Below are positions 11,203-21,691 of a stretch of 64,000 nt of DNA, piece by piece. The notes beneath the pieces are model-generated. The model was not told the DNA's origin and did no database searches. It saw only the letters and a program-made list of their open reading frames with translations. The stretch is from Limnomonas spitsbergensis (taxonomy: Eukaryota; Chlorophyta; Chlorophyceae; Chlamydomonadales): assembly GCA_037349105.1 (NCBI GenBank), contig JAYJMM010000118.1, forward strand, positions 806,001 to 870,000, given 5' to 3'. Every line of letters starts with the position of its first letter. Within the stretch, counting starts at the first letter, position 1. The position numbers and the translations under genes are program-made.

Positions 11203-11297
11203 GTACCTCAGCACGCCGCCCTGCAGTACGGATCAATAGGGATCAGGCATTGAGGGTGTACCGTTGATCCGTACTGCTGGGCGGCGTGCTGAGGTAC
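11203..11297. repeat. Fold-back element, 34-bp arms, left copy
   Basis: GTACCTCAGCACGCCGCCCT at 11,203 begins a 34-nt arm whose near-perfect complement ends at 11,297 (GGCGGCGTGCTGAGGTAC), with a 27-nt loop. The right arm has the same structure at 44,173-44,267, so it predates the duplication. Confidence 0.9.
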
Positions 11298-11299
11298 TC

Positions 11300-12055
11300 C
11301 ATCCATGGATGGAGTGAAGTCTCCATTTGGAGAGGGAGGAGGAGCGTGACTGCTAAATAGGGATGGGGAGGAGGTTATAATGGCATGAAACTCAGTCCCA
11401 GTTAAGAAATCATGGGCCGCAACATACACACGCTGGCTGATCATCCACTCCATTCATTTATTCTCCGCCATCCCCGCCTCCCCGCCTCCCTGCCTTTAAC
11501 CCTTTAACCTTGATGATGATGCCGCAGGTACCTCCTCGGACAGGAAGTTCCAATCATGAAGATATTACTGTCGACTCTGACATGTGTCATTCCTAGTCTT
11601 CGCATCCATCAAGTTTCACATTTGGTTGACCCATGTTTATTTCATCCTGCTATCCAGATTTATATTTCTTACCTTGTAAACTACTTGGTAGCGGGGACAG
11701 CCGGGAAGGCATCCAGGTTGGTAGGGGCCTCATGCATGAGCCCAAGCAGTTTTGCTGGCGGCCGTAGCGGGGGGGCCTAAACATCTGATCAGATTCTCCA
11801 GATGAAGGAGGATCTGGAAGATCCGAGGACCCGACACATCTGCGAATCCTCCAGGTAAAAAGAAGATCGATCTCAGATCCCTTAGGATCTAACCCACCCA
11901 GGCCTGCCTGACCTTCTGCCCCTACCTCTAGATTTCCTCGTAGTTGCCAAGGGACTGCCCTGTCATCTCACTTGGCATGCTCCAGCAGCTGGAACACATG
12001 CCGCACCCGACCTGAGCTCTGAACACGGCATGCAGAGGGGAAAATGGTGGTTAGG
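11300..12055. other. Intergenic arm sequence, no gene recognised
   Basis: Matches 43,670-44,170 of the right arm in reverse, plus a stretch around 11,540-11,800 that is reduced there. It contains GATC-rich direct repeats (GATCTGGAAGATCCGAGG type, 11,800-11,880). The part 11,805-11,995 has a diverged third relative at 20,940-21,200. No reading frame is convincing. Confidence 0.5.
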
Positions 12056-12060
12056 AGAGC

Positions 12061-12780
12061 AGGGTTTGAAATGTCTGGTATGTAGTCAGGAGATAGAGCA
12101 GGGTTTCAAAACATTGGTGGGAAGGAGAGCAGGGTTTGAAATGTCTGGTATGTAGTCAGGAGAGAGAGTAGGGTTTCAAAACATTGGTGGTAAGGAGAGC
12201 AGGGTTTGAAATGTCTGGTATGTAGTCAGGAGATAGAGCAGGGTTTCAAAACATTGGTGGGAAGGCGAGCAGGGTTTGAAATGTCTGGTATGTAGTCAGG
12301 CGATAGAGCAGGGTTTCAAAACATTGGTGGGAAGGAGAGCAGGGTTTGAAATGTCTGGTATGTAGTCAGGAGATAGAGCAGGGTTTCAAAACATTGGTGG
12401 GAAGGAGAGCAGGGTTTGAAATGTCTGGTATGTAGTCAGGAGAGAGAGCAAGGTTTCAAAACATTGGTGGGAAGGAGAGCAGGATTTGAAATGTCTGGTA
12501 TGTAGTCAGGAGATAGAGCAGGGTTTCAAAACATTGGTGGGAAGGAGAGCAGGATTTGAAATAACCAGTGTTCATGAAAGCAAGGTTTCAAACGGCGGTT
12601 GACTATGAGAGCAGGATTTCAAACGACTGGTAGTCAGGATAGCTGGGTCAAAATAATCTGCGGTTGGGAAAGCAGGCTTTTCAATTACTGCTAATCAGGC
12701 GGGCAGGGTTTCAAAACATGTGTGGACAGGAGGACAGTTTTTTTCACAAACAGTCGTTATCAGAGCGGGGTTTCAAACGC
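12061..12780. repeat. Array C, left: 70-bp minisatellite, about 7 copies plus degenerate half-units
   Basis: The 70-bp unit has two related halves, AGGGTTTGAAATGTCTGGTA... (39 bp) and AGGGTTTCAAAACATTGGTG... (31 bp). Beyond 12,560 only degenerate half-units (GCAGG(A/G)TTTCAAA at 20-40 bp spacing) remain. The right arm has about 12-13 copies. Confidence 0.93.
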
Positions 12781-13077
12781 AAGTTGGGCATGATTCATGA
12801 GAGCAGAGTTCTCGCAATTTGAGTACATACCTGCACTCTGAACAGGGCAGAACGGCTGGATCCAAGCAGATGAGGTCACAGCAGAAAAGTAAGTTTTTAA
12901 TATAGGTGACAAAATGCCACATGAGGCCACGCTCACCAGGCCACCCCAGCGGGTCACACCAGGTCACCCCAAGTTGTGACCGAGGGACATCTTGTATGAA
13001 CCTAATTCCGCCACGTAACGCGTTAAGTCCCTAACCCAACTCGCTCGTGGCATGCACTTGAAAAGACAACGTCGGGA

Positions 13078-13344
13078 CTAAGGGGCGAGAGAAAGTTTCA
13101 AGCCATGATGAGCACGGTTAGACATATATTGAATTGACCTCGCGACTTGCACCAATATCATGGACGGGAAATGTGTGCATGGGTCTTGCACAAGCGCACT
13201 GCGAACTGAATGAGAGCTACAGAATCCGCACTGAGTGATTGGGTTGTTTGCCCCACAAGAACAACTGCTTTCACCGGCACCGGCTGAAGGAGTGCAGTTT
13301 CCTAGCATCCCAGTTTTGTTATTTGCTTTCCCTTGCTTCAACAT
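13078..13344 (-). CDS. Hypothetical 88-aa frame conserved in both arms (left)
   Basis: MLKQGKANNKTGMLGNCTPS begins an 88-residue frame with a Cys cluster (SSCSCGANNPITQCGFCSS). The right-arm frame at 41,995-42,261 encodes the same 88 residues without change, though flanking DNA differs between arms. No family was recognised. The identity may reflect coding constraint or simply a recent gene conversion tract. It may be an exon of a larger gene or of a mobile element. Confidence 0.25.
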   Translation of the reverse strand: MLKQGKANNKTGMLGNCTPSAGAGESSCSCGANNPITQCGFCSSHSVRSALVQDPCTHFPSMILVQVARSIQYMSNRAHHGLKLSLAP

Positions 13345-13897
13345 ACCGATATCAACAGTGTGTTATATTGAATCAAAGATTTTGTTTGCATGGTACGTTC
13401 ACTGCTGCCCTTTATAAAAGCAAAAATACAGTTCACTGTTTGTTTTTCTCTTTTTATTGAGGCTGGGAGGCGTTTGTTGTTTAAATGGACAGAAGGGGGA
13501 CATCAGCGTCTAGGGCCATCACAGGAAGGAGCTGACTAATCTGCGCTGAATACCGAACCAGCATTTACAAGAGACTGCTCAACTGTTTAGTGTAATAATG
13601 CTGGGTAGGGCTAGGCTGATTGAGCAGGGCAGCCTGTGACTGTTGCCGCGATAAATTTGAATCGACAGTGGCACTCACCACGCCTGAAATCACCAGAAGG
13701 TCCACGTCGCCTAACTGACGATGCTCGTGGAAGGGGGGCACGACATGTTGACACCATTCTTCAACGCAGCATGCTGGCTGAGACCGGCTATCGTTGGCTC
13801 TGTCCTTATCACCTCTCATGTGTTGGGTCTCCATTTGTTCGAAATGCTACGGAATAGGGTGCCGGCCTTGCTTTGCAGGCGCAAACGAGGTGCATAT

Positions 13898-13995
13898 TGT
13901 GGAGCAGGGGAGCCATGCTGCAGCAGCTGTGGAGCTGTGGAGCTGTGGAGCCCCACAGCTCCACAGCTGCTGCAGCATGGCTCCCCTGCTCCACA
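13898..13995. repeat. Snap-back palindrome with about 43-bp perfect arms, left arm only
   Basis: TGTGGAGCAGGGGAGCCATG... at 13,898-13,941 is followed after about 10 bp by its exact complement ending CATGGCTCCCCTGCTCCACA at 13,995. The right arm (about 41,450-41,505) keeps only one arm, so the fold-back arose on the left after duplication. Confidence 0.93.
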
Positions 13996-14144
13996 TCGAG
14001 CACCAGAAAAGACACACCTGTAGGTTCACCTAGGAATGTCAACAGCTGATCAGAGCATGTTGGAAGATATAATGCAGATCTGATCCCTGCCTGCAATCCT
14101 GCATACCTGCGCAGTTGCACGCCCGCATGCATGTCCCTGAAGAG

Positions 14145-14480
14145 CCAGTTTGTGACACGGCAACTATCATGCTTTGAGCTGACCACCCGGGTGGCTGTGT
14201 AGGATGGCTGGCTGACTGGCTGGCTGAATGATCATGTAGCTCTGTATCCTGAAGTTCTGACGGAGGTCCTCAGACGCCAAGCATCAGAGACAGACAAAAG
14301 TAGGAAACGACTGAGCATGTCCCGAGTAACGGCAAGAAAGGAAATACCGTTGTAAGACTCTTGGAATACTGATGCATGACGCACACAAACCGCTTCCTCG
14401 ACTCGTTCGTCCTTTCCACGTCGCTCACACCGCATGCACGACATTTTTGGCGCCACCGGTGTACGGCACTACTGCCCTAC
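14145..14480. other. Arm sequence related to the arsM upstream region
   Basis: Present in both arms (right 40,740-40,855 and 41,092-41,275). It resembles 21,260-21,485, just upstream of arsM, in the same orientation, sharing GACAC(G/T)GC(A/G)ACTATC-type, GGCTGTGT, GGCTGGCTGACT-like and ACCGTTGT motifs. No gene was recognised in it. Confidence 0.5.
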
Positions 14481-14487
14481 ACCGTAT

Positions 14488-15928
14488 TTGTAAAAGCTGT
14501 GCCTATGGCGCAGCCCCCGAGTGACGTGTCTGCCCTGAAATCTGCTGCGGTGTGCTAGGCTGTCCTATTTGCTGAGTTTGTCCCCGCCTCTGTTTGCGTT
14601 CTGAACATTTGGGAGATGGTGTTACTTTGTTGGTTGAATGATGAGTGGTGCTGGTGATGTGTGTGTTGTGTGTGTTGCTTGTGCGGTGGGGTTGTAGGTG
14701 TTGTGCATGTAGGGTACTACTGCTTGTGCAAGTGTGTCTAGTTGCTGCTGGAAGTGGTGTTCAGTGAACACAGTACAGATGGGCAACAACATTCTTCTGA
14801 GATCTGACATTTCCTGAACAACAGTGACCTACTGGCCTACTCTGCTTCTGCTCTGATTCTGGGGCCCAGCGTGCAGCCCAGCTTGATGCCTTTGTTGCAA
14901 GGCGTGGGCCAAGTTCTTAATGGCCATTTCTGAGCGTGTAGATTACCCACTCCTGCGAACACATATCACCCAGCATGTGCTTGCTGCATGTGTTCTGCAA
15001 TGCACATCGCAAGTTGCGCCACCATGCCAGCTTGAGTCCTTCAGCTGTCCTAGCAGCTGACCAGTCCTGAGCAGCAGGTCCCACACCTCAATCAAAACAG
15101 TGGGAGGTGCCAAATTGTTGACCTGTGAGAGTGCATATCTGTTTCTTGTCAAGCTGCTGCAGTTGTGGTGTGTCAGCCTGTCAGGATGACAGTTGGTGCA
15201 TGGCACCAGACGCTCTGTCGAAATGTCATCGCACTTCATACACGGGAATCTGAGGATGGCAAGCAATTCTGCCAGCACTGCCAAACCTTACAGACAAAAC
15301 GTGTTTGCGCCTAACGCAAAGCTGCACGATAGTCCCTACGATGGTCTTTCGCATGTCCTGCAGTGTGAACTGTCATCCTGCAAGTTCGAAAACTAGTCAG
15401 CCGCTGGCTGCAGCGATACGGATGAATGCGAGCAGCCCTGTCATCACGGCTAAGCTGTTCAACGCGTTTGCGCTAAAAGCAGCGCAACGCAAGTGCACAA
15501 CATGTACTGTGCAGTATGAGCTTTCGGTCGACAAGGGCGAAAACCAACGTGGCCGAGGCCTTGGCTGCCCCGTCACGAGCATAAACATCGCATACGGACA
15601 TGGAAACGACTTTGCGCCCAATACGAAGCAACGCGGTGGCCTGTTTCTGAAATCGGCACCATTTTTCACCGCAAACCCCCGCAAATAGCATGTCCAAGAA
15701 AGTACGGCGCGTTCGATCCACTCTGCGCGCCTCCATCGCAGTGCACTGTCATAAAGTCGGGAGCCACGAGATACGCCAGTGGAACAAAAAATGACTCGAA
15801 ACACTGGGGCGAGCGCGAAGAACGAGCCTTTCAAAAAGGTCATCACTTTGGCGGTGGGTAATCGATGTCCCAGTGAACTCAACTGAAAACCCAAACCCTA
15901 TCCCTTTTCGTTCCTTTCAGTCACTCGG
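14488..15928. mobile_element. Left-arm-specific insertion of 1.44 kb, possible DNA transposon
   Basis: The two arms align up to CTACACCGTAT and resume at GTATGCTTCAAG; the right arm has no intervening sequence. GTAT occurs at both edges (14,484-14,487 and 15,929-15,932). Near the ends lies a 10-bp inverted pair, CCCGAGTGAC at about 14,516 and GTCACTCGGG ending at 15,929. The inside includes a 165-codon minus frame (15,894-15,397) with Cys and Arg pairs but no recognised domain. Transposon origin is inferred from the clean presence/absence between arms; the family is unknown. Confidence 0.5.
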
Positions 15929-15939
15929 GTATGCTTCAA

Positions 15940-17035
15940 GACACACTACGGCGCCAGCGCTTCCTTTTTCTCCGAGCCTCGCAACTCTGCACATCCACAA
16001 AAAGCGCAGGTGTGCTCCAGCTGGGACCGCAACAACAGTTCCCTGGATACATATACAGCAGCTAACTTCGTGTCCTCAAACAGTTATACCGTATCCATGC
16101 CAAGCGGCCTACTGCATCATCCTGGGAGGTGGGGTGGGGGCAGGGATATTATAGTCTTACGCTCCTGCGTTGGCACCCGAGAGACTCGTTTCCCGAACAA
16201 GCGTCCAGCACCGTTCCCGACCCATGTGTCCTCCTCACGGAATTTCCTTTCCTTCTAACAGGTAGTGAGGCACCCACGAACCTTTGTGATCAGGGCTAGG
16301 TGGTATGATATCTTTGACATCCAGCGAACCAGGCATCCATAGCAAGAAGTTGTTTAGTCAATCACAACCAAAACGGTGATCGTTCATTAAAAAAATTGAC
16401 TGGACATTGCTTCTCTCCTCTTCCGTTCTGAATGTCTAGGACAGCTATGACTTCATCCTGGCTTGGCTTTGCGAGGTCATCTTCAAGGCTTGATGAAAGG
16501 TCTTGCTAGCTGAATTTCAAACCTAGGACGTTCAACACACAGGTTACCTTGTTGGTACAGGAGACAAACCCTGGTTCAGAATGGGCAAAAAAACAGAACT
16601 GTGCACACAGAAGTGCCCACGCTGCCGAGCTTTGAGCGGGCCCAGAGGTGTAACGATATTGACAGGGGTGCCCACCACAGTGGTGCTTAAACTTCAGGTC
16701 TCAGTGCAGGAAGCCAATATGCAAGCAACGATGCAGCCCAGCCTCAAGGCAGCTATGTTTCTGGCTTGAGACAAAGAATAAGACAGGTCTCTATAGTTTG
16801 GTGCAAGGCTTAGCTAATGTTTTAGAGACCCGGACCCAAGGCAAACATGGCAGTGGGCGATTTAGGGCAATTGTACCGCCGCTGATGCAACATTTGATTC
16901 ATATTCCTCCCCATTCCTGTTACACAAATATTGCAATGTAGTGGAGTCCGAATAACAGGAACAACGACAACGACACCACCACCCCTGCTCACACAACATC
17001 CATGTACAGCACACTCCTACCCTGCAGGCCTGCCC
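15940..17035. other. 3' flank of left RING copy, no gene recognised
   Basis: Matches 39,565-40,700 of the right arm in reverse. It includes the 3' untranslated region of the RING gene near 16,900-17,035. Short open frames are not consistently kept in both arms. Confidence 0.5.
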
Positions 17036-17039
17036 CCTT

Positions 17040-19921
17040 CTACATCCGCCTGCCACTGCTTCCTGCCCGCCCCTGGGGCTCCACACGGGAGGGGGGTGTG
17101 GGCGGCTCATTTAGAAAGATGGAACCTCCAGCAGCCACACCATCTTCCGGCACCGCTGCCACTGGCTGCGGAGCTGGCACTGGAATGGGCAGAGACGACC
17201 CAGGCTGCTGTCCCACAGGCTGCGGCAGGCCGCTGCCTGAGTCAACAACCACATCTGCTGGCTGCTGAGCACCCATGTCTGGAGGCATCAGCATGTCGCT
17301 TGCAGCAGCAGCCTCTCCTTCGACCACACCCGCCTCAATATCACCAGCTTCCTCGTCTACATATATCTCAGTCCTTGCTGCTGCTGCTGCAGCTCGCATT
17401 GCACGCCTTGCATGCCGGGCTGAGGGCCGCACGCCACCCAGTAGCGGCTGGACCGCGGGGTTGGGTGCAGCATCCTGACGCGGATTCAGCCAGAACATGA
17501 GCCCAGAGCGCATTCCAGCCAGCCTGCATGAAGAAGAGAAGAATTGAGATTCAGCCCAAGGGTTGGGTTAGCAGGGGTCATGGAGGTTGTCAGGCAAGCT
17601 GAGTCACATCGGGGACATTCAAATACAGGAGTACCGAACAAATAAGCCCAATGCAGTTAGAATGGACAATGCATGCAATCCTCTTCAATTGTCGTGGACA
17701 GAAACCCCTTCCGCCTTAAAGGCCAAAAGTAAACCACAGATGATGTTGGTACCTTATGAGGGCGCGCCTCCTTGCTCTCGCAAAATCCAGTCCTGAGGGT
17801 GCTGCATCCTCAGGTGCCTCCTGCTGCCTCTCTGGCACAAGCGGCTGGCTCGCGTCATGTTTACAGACGGGACAGGCCCTCCTGTTACTCAGCCACTGAT
17901 CGACGCACTGCATGTGGAATCGGTGTTGACAAGGCAGCACGCGCACCTTCTCTCCCTCCTCGTAATCCTCCTTCCAGGGGCAGAGAACAGAAAAGTATAT
18001 GAGCAACAAGGCATGCCATTCAAAAGAACCTATTACGTAAAAGATATCATATGCAGAGTAGCATAATAAACTCTGGAGAGCCTCCAGCAAAGTCTGCATG
18101 CACCAGCCATACCCGACTCACCAAGCAAACGGCACACGTGCGCTTGGTTTCTCCTGCGTGTGCTCCAAAAGGCAGCGGCCAATCATGTTCGCTGCTGCTG
18201 TTTGAGTCTCCCAACCGATGCATAGATTCAGAGCCCTTGTCATCAGGACTATCAGGAGGACCCGCATTATTCGACTCCACGTCACCACAGCTGCCATGAG
18301 CGCCACCCTCTCCACGCAAATCCTCTCCCAGTAAATGCTTAGCGGCAGTATTGATCATGGCCATTGCGCCACTGGCAGCTCTGGAGACGCACGTGGCTGC
18401 GAGACACACAAGGCAAACAATTGGATACCACTTCGCCGGGCAACATTATCCGCTCGCAGAAGTAGAGGCAGCGTGCTTGGTGGCAGGCACTAGGAGAGGA
18501 ATGGGTAACTGCTACGACTACCGGCAGTCCGATAGTCAGGATTAATTAGCCGACCTCTCAAGCAGTAACACACAGCTAGCTCGTGCCATACCTGAGCGCT
18601 CATAGACAATGACCGGAAGCTTGCGGAGTATGCTAACTGGCAGGCCTGTTTCTGCAGGTAGACGGCCACCATGCCCCGCAGCCACTGCCGCAGCGTTCGG
18701 GCCACCAGCTCTTCGCAGAATGCGTGCGTTCATCCAGTCCACTGACAGTCTCACAAAATGGAAGGAAGCCATGAATGAAGCGAGCACCATGAGCACCATA
18801 ATCAGGCTCGCCAGCAAAGTCATCAAGTCGGAGCCTGACATCTGCTTGCAGTAATTGGGCAAGAGGAGCAGGAGGTATGGAATGACTAGGATTCATATTT
18901 GAAGCTTGCATAGAGCAGTTAATTGAACTGCTTGTTCCTTTGACGTGTGTAACATTCTCATAAGTACCGAAGAGCCAACAACTGATTATAAATTGCTGCT
19001 GAAATTGTCCCATAAATGTTTTGGAGGGCCTGCTACAGATCAAGGAAGTTAGGGCACCCACCGGCATGATGCGGACCCGCAGGTCTCCCTCCACTTCGAG
19101 AAGTTTTATAAGCAAATTGCTGGACTGCAAGTTGATGAATACAGCTGGGATGCCAGGATCTGGATGCCCAGGGGGCTTGCTCATGATAATCAAGCTCTCG
19201 TACACATCATCGTAAACAATGGCTGCAGATGCCCCTGCTTGCTGTGCATGCATGACCTGCGTGGACGAGGAGCAAGGGCCTCAGTTCCAGGGTGGCATGC
19301 CGACCCAGATACAAAGATACCCAAGTGGTTCCACCACCCTGATTATTGTGATCAGGCCCCATAGATGGCTCCAGACAGGGCTACCATAATATGAAACTAT
19401 TTTTGAAATAGTTCCTGCGTCTTAATTGTTATGGGACTGCCAGTTAGTAAAACCCTACACTCCTTGCCATGAAGGCCTCAGCCCCACAAGTCATCATGTG
19501 CAACACTTCAGAACTGCTTGTTACCTTGATATCAAATGTGCAGTTTGCTGAGGGAGATTGCTGATGCCTAGAGATGAGGGCAAACCAAGGATACTTGAAA
19601 TCCTTTGAGGGAAAAGGCCGACAAGCGTCTTCCGGATTGGCCACCTGCACGGCAAAGGACCGTCATGAAACTTGTCCTCAAACGCTAGCCATCATTGGCC
19701 CATCATGAGGACAACGGCTTCATGAAGGAAGGCGCATATGGGTACGGTAAGTGATGTGAGAGTGCATGGCAGCATATAACAAAAAAACATGCAAGACAGT
19801 GGGCAGGGTTGCTGTCAGACTACGTGCAAGACCTCACCTTCAGCATGCCTTCCATTCCTAGCTCAGGAACCTCGACGCCAAAGTCGGCCTCCATATCCGG
19901 GACTTGGGGCAAAGTTGGCAT
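17040..19921 (-). CDS. PA-TM-RING E3 ubiquitin ligase, left copy lacking exon 1
   Basis: Exons match the right-arm gene one for one: 19,902-19,838 (part of exon 2), 19,644-19,525, 19,256-19,062 (PA domain), 18,841-18,592 (transmembrane), 18,396-18,122, 17,970-17,753 (RING-H2) and 17,523-17,040. Exon lengths of 120, 195, 250, 275 and 218 nt are the same; the last is 3 nt shorter. All are open with intact splice sites. The signal-peptide exon is missing because the arm ends inside exon 2. An in-frame ATG at 19,921 in the unique flank would give [17 protein letters not shown], so a product without a signal peptide is possible. Whether it has a promoter is unknown. Confidence 0.85.
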
Positions 19922-20935
19922 TATCTGGAAACCCCAAATTGTTTTCCTGTTCAAACAGCAGAACCCTTACGCAATGTCTGCAGGTCCTGCTGTTCAAAAT
20001 TCTCAAAGTCCGGCAAGAGTCTGCTTCAAAGCAACGAAGAAGACTGGTGACCATCTCCCCACCTGGGTTAGTGGTATAAACACACACGCGTCCGTTGGGG
20101 ACCCGAACCCTGCCATGGAAGGGCGATCAGTAGGGCAGTTGGACAGATGGCCTGTTGGGTTGAGGGTCAAAGTGGCAGAGGTTCAGGAGAGCAGTTGGGT
20201 GTAGGGCAGTTGAGCAGTTGGGAAAGCACTACCCCAGAGGTAGGATATGCGGGTCTAAACCGCGCTCCAGAAGTAACATCAAATTCCAGTGTGACATCGG
20301 ATTTCGATCCAAAAATTCGAATTTGCATCGGGGACCCGAACCTCTAGATTTCCCCACCTGCCACTGGCCCCGCCCAGCTCTTGTCCACCAGCTTCTCTAG
20401 GCTGTCCGTGATCAGTTGGATGGCGGGGCCCTGGCCGTGGCTGCAGGACGGAAGTGCCTGCACATGCATGTGGTCAGCCATCCCTGAAATCGAAATCAGA
20501 GACTGGCATCTGGGAAAAACGAGGGTGCGGACGTGGTATGGTATGGTATGGTAATATGGTATGGACACGCATACGGTGTGGAACGGTAGAGTACAGTTTG
20601 GCACGGTATGGAATTTGAGGCTCTACAGTCCACACTGTATGACTGAGTCACAAGCCGGCCGTCTTTGAATGATAGTTTGCGCCAGGAGGTGAGCCTGGAC
20701 CCTGCATTGTGTATCCGCTGACCTCACTGAGGCGAACAAAATAGATAAAAGACACAGGCTCGTGCCCATAAAACAGCACACTAGCATCGCACATCCTGCG
20801 CGTTCATCATTAGGTCTTGCAGAAGACAGCCAGCTTGCTTCACCCCTATTCATTTATGATTCAAACGGAGCTCTTCCTCAGACTTCTACCGCTCACACAG
20901 CAACGACAGCCTCCACACATGCACAGGCAGAGGCT
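19903..20935. other. Start of single-copy spacer, no certain gene
   Basis: The sequence is unique in the window. GGGGACCCGAACC occurs twice (about 20,096 and 20,331) and a TATGG-rich stretch lies at 20,530-20,560. A minus-strand frame at about 20,500-20,350 (PAIQLITDSLEKLVDKSW) might be a stray exon, but no family or neighbouring exon was recognised. Confidence 0.35.
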
Positions 20936-20939
20936 TTAA

Positions 20940-21485
20940 GAAGAGGGATCCGGAAGATCTGAGGATTCGTAAGATCTGAGAAACCCTCCAGATAAATATG
21001 AGACCTCATCACTTTCAAGATCTTGTAACACCTTCAATATTCGTCAGCCTTGATCAACATGAAGATCAATCATTAGAGGATCTACACCACCTTAACCTGA
21101 TCACCCTACAGGCCTGCCCACCCCCAGCCCCTGCCCTACATTTTCCAGCAGCACGCACCGGAGGGATTGCCCTGTCCTCTCACTTAGCATGCTCCAGGAT
21201 GATCCATACGTGCCTAAAGCAGTAGTAGTTGTAGATTTCGCAGCCATGCAGGATCTCGTATAGGTATCCAGTTAGCGACACTGCGACTATCTTGTCCTTG
21301 AGTTGGCTGTGTGGCTGGTTCGCTGGCTGGTTGACTGAATCCTTGTGTAGCTTCGTATCGGCAATGCGTTACACGTTCATCACATATACCGTTGTGGACT
21401 CGAGGACTAGGGCTGAATGAATGACCCCCACCCTTGCTACCTGCGCCCTAGTCCCGTCTTCGTCCGCCCTTTCCAGCTGAACCTC
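20940..21485. repeat. Diverged third copy of arm-interior sequence upstream of arsM
   Basis: 20,940-21,200 resembles 11,805-11,995 (GATCTGAGGATTCG, CAGGCCTGCC, CCCCTGCC, GGGA(T/C)TGCCCTGTC(C/A)TCTCACTT, GCATGCTCCAG). 21,260-21,485 resembles 14,145-14,430 (GACACTGCGACTATC, GGCTGTGT, GCTGGTTGACTGAAT, ACCGTTGTGGACTC). The order and orientation are those of the left arm, with the intervening 2.2 kb, including array C, missing. Confidence 0.65.
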
Positions 21486-21691
21486 AAAGTCACACGTCCG
21501 ATCAGATCTGATCAACAAAGTCAGACTGGTGATTCTGAACAGCCACAACGTCGACGTGGCTTGAGCTACAAACGTCAAGCACAAACGCACCACGCTCCGG
21601 AACCCTCATCGGAAGACTCTACGCCACAACAACGCCACAGCCCTGCAAAAGCACATACACACACCAACAACGACCACGCATCTTCGACTAT

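Larger units (their letters stand above)
1..19902. repeat. Left arm of giant inverted repeat
   Basis: The segment is the reverse complement of about 36,698-51,226, interrupted by insertions and array-length changes. Collinear landmarks are: RING exons (17,040-19,902 with 36,698-39,561), 70-bp array (12,061-12,780 with 42,590-43,665), fold-back (11,203-11,297 with 44,173-44,267), 51-bp array (9,626-11,125 with 44,340-46,812), kinase exons (3,669-5,734 with 47,792-49,850) and 86-bp array (1-3,597 with 49,915-51,215). The inner edge is where the match ends, at CCATATCCGGGA. The outer edge is beyond the window. Confidence 0.95.

Noticed and set aside
9809..11267. Open frames of 439, 463 and, antisense, 370 codons
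   Set aside because: They arise because the 51-bp array unit is a multiple of three, so several frames on both strands stay open. The translations are pure repeats without start context or domains.
12061..12780. Possible CRISPR array (regular 70-bp pattern with short conserved pieces)
   Set aside because: The whole unit repeats, not only a short repeat with unique spacers. The genome is eukaryotic and no cas genes are present. It is a minisatellite.
20533..20560. TATGG repeats as a telomere-like or regulatory repeat
   Set aside because: Only a few units long, with no known telomere motif of green algae and no neighbouring structure.
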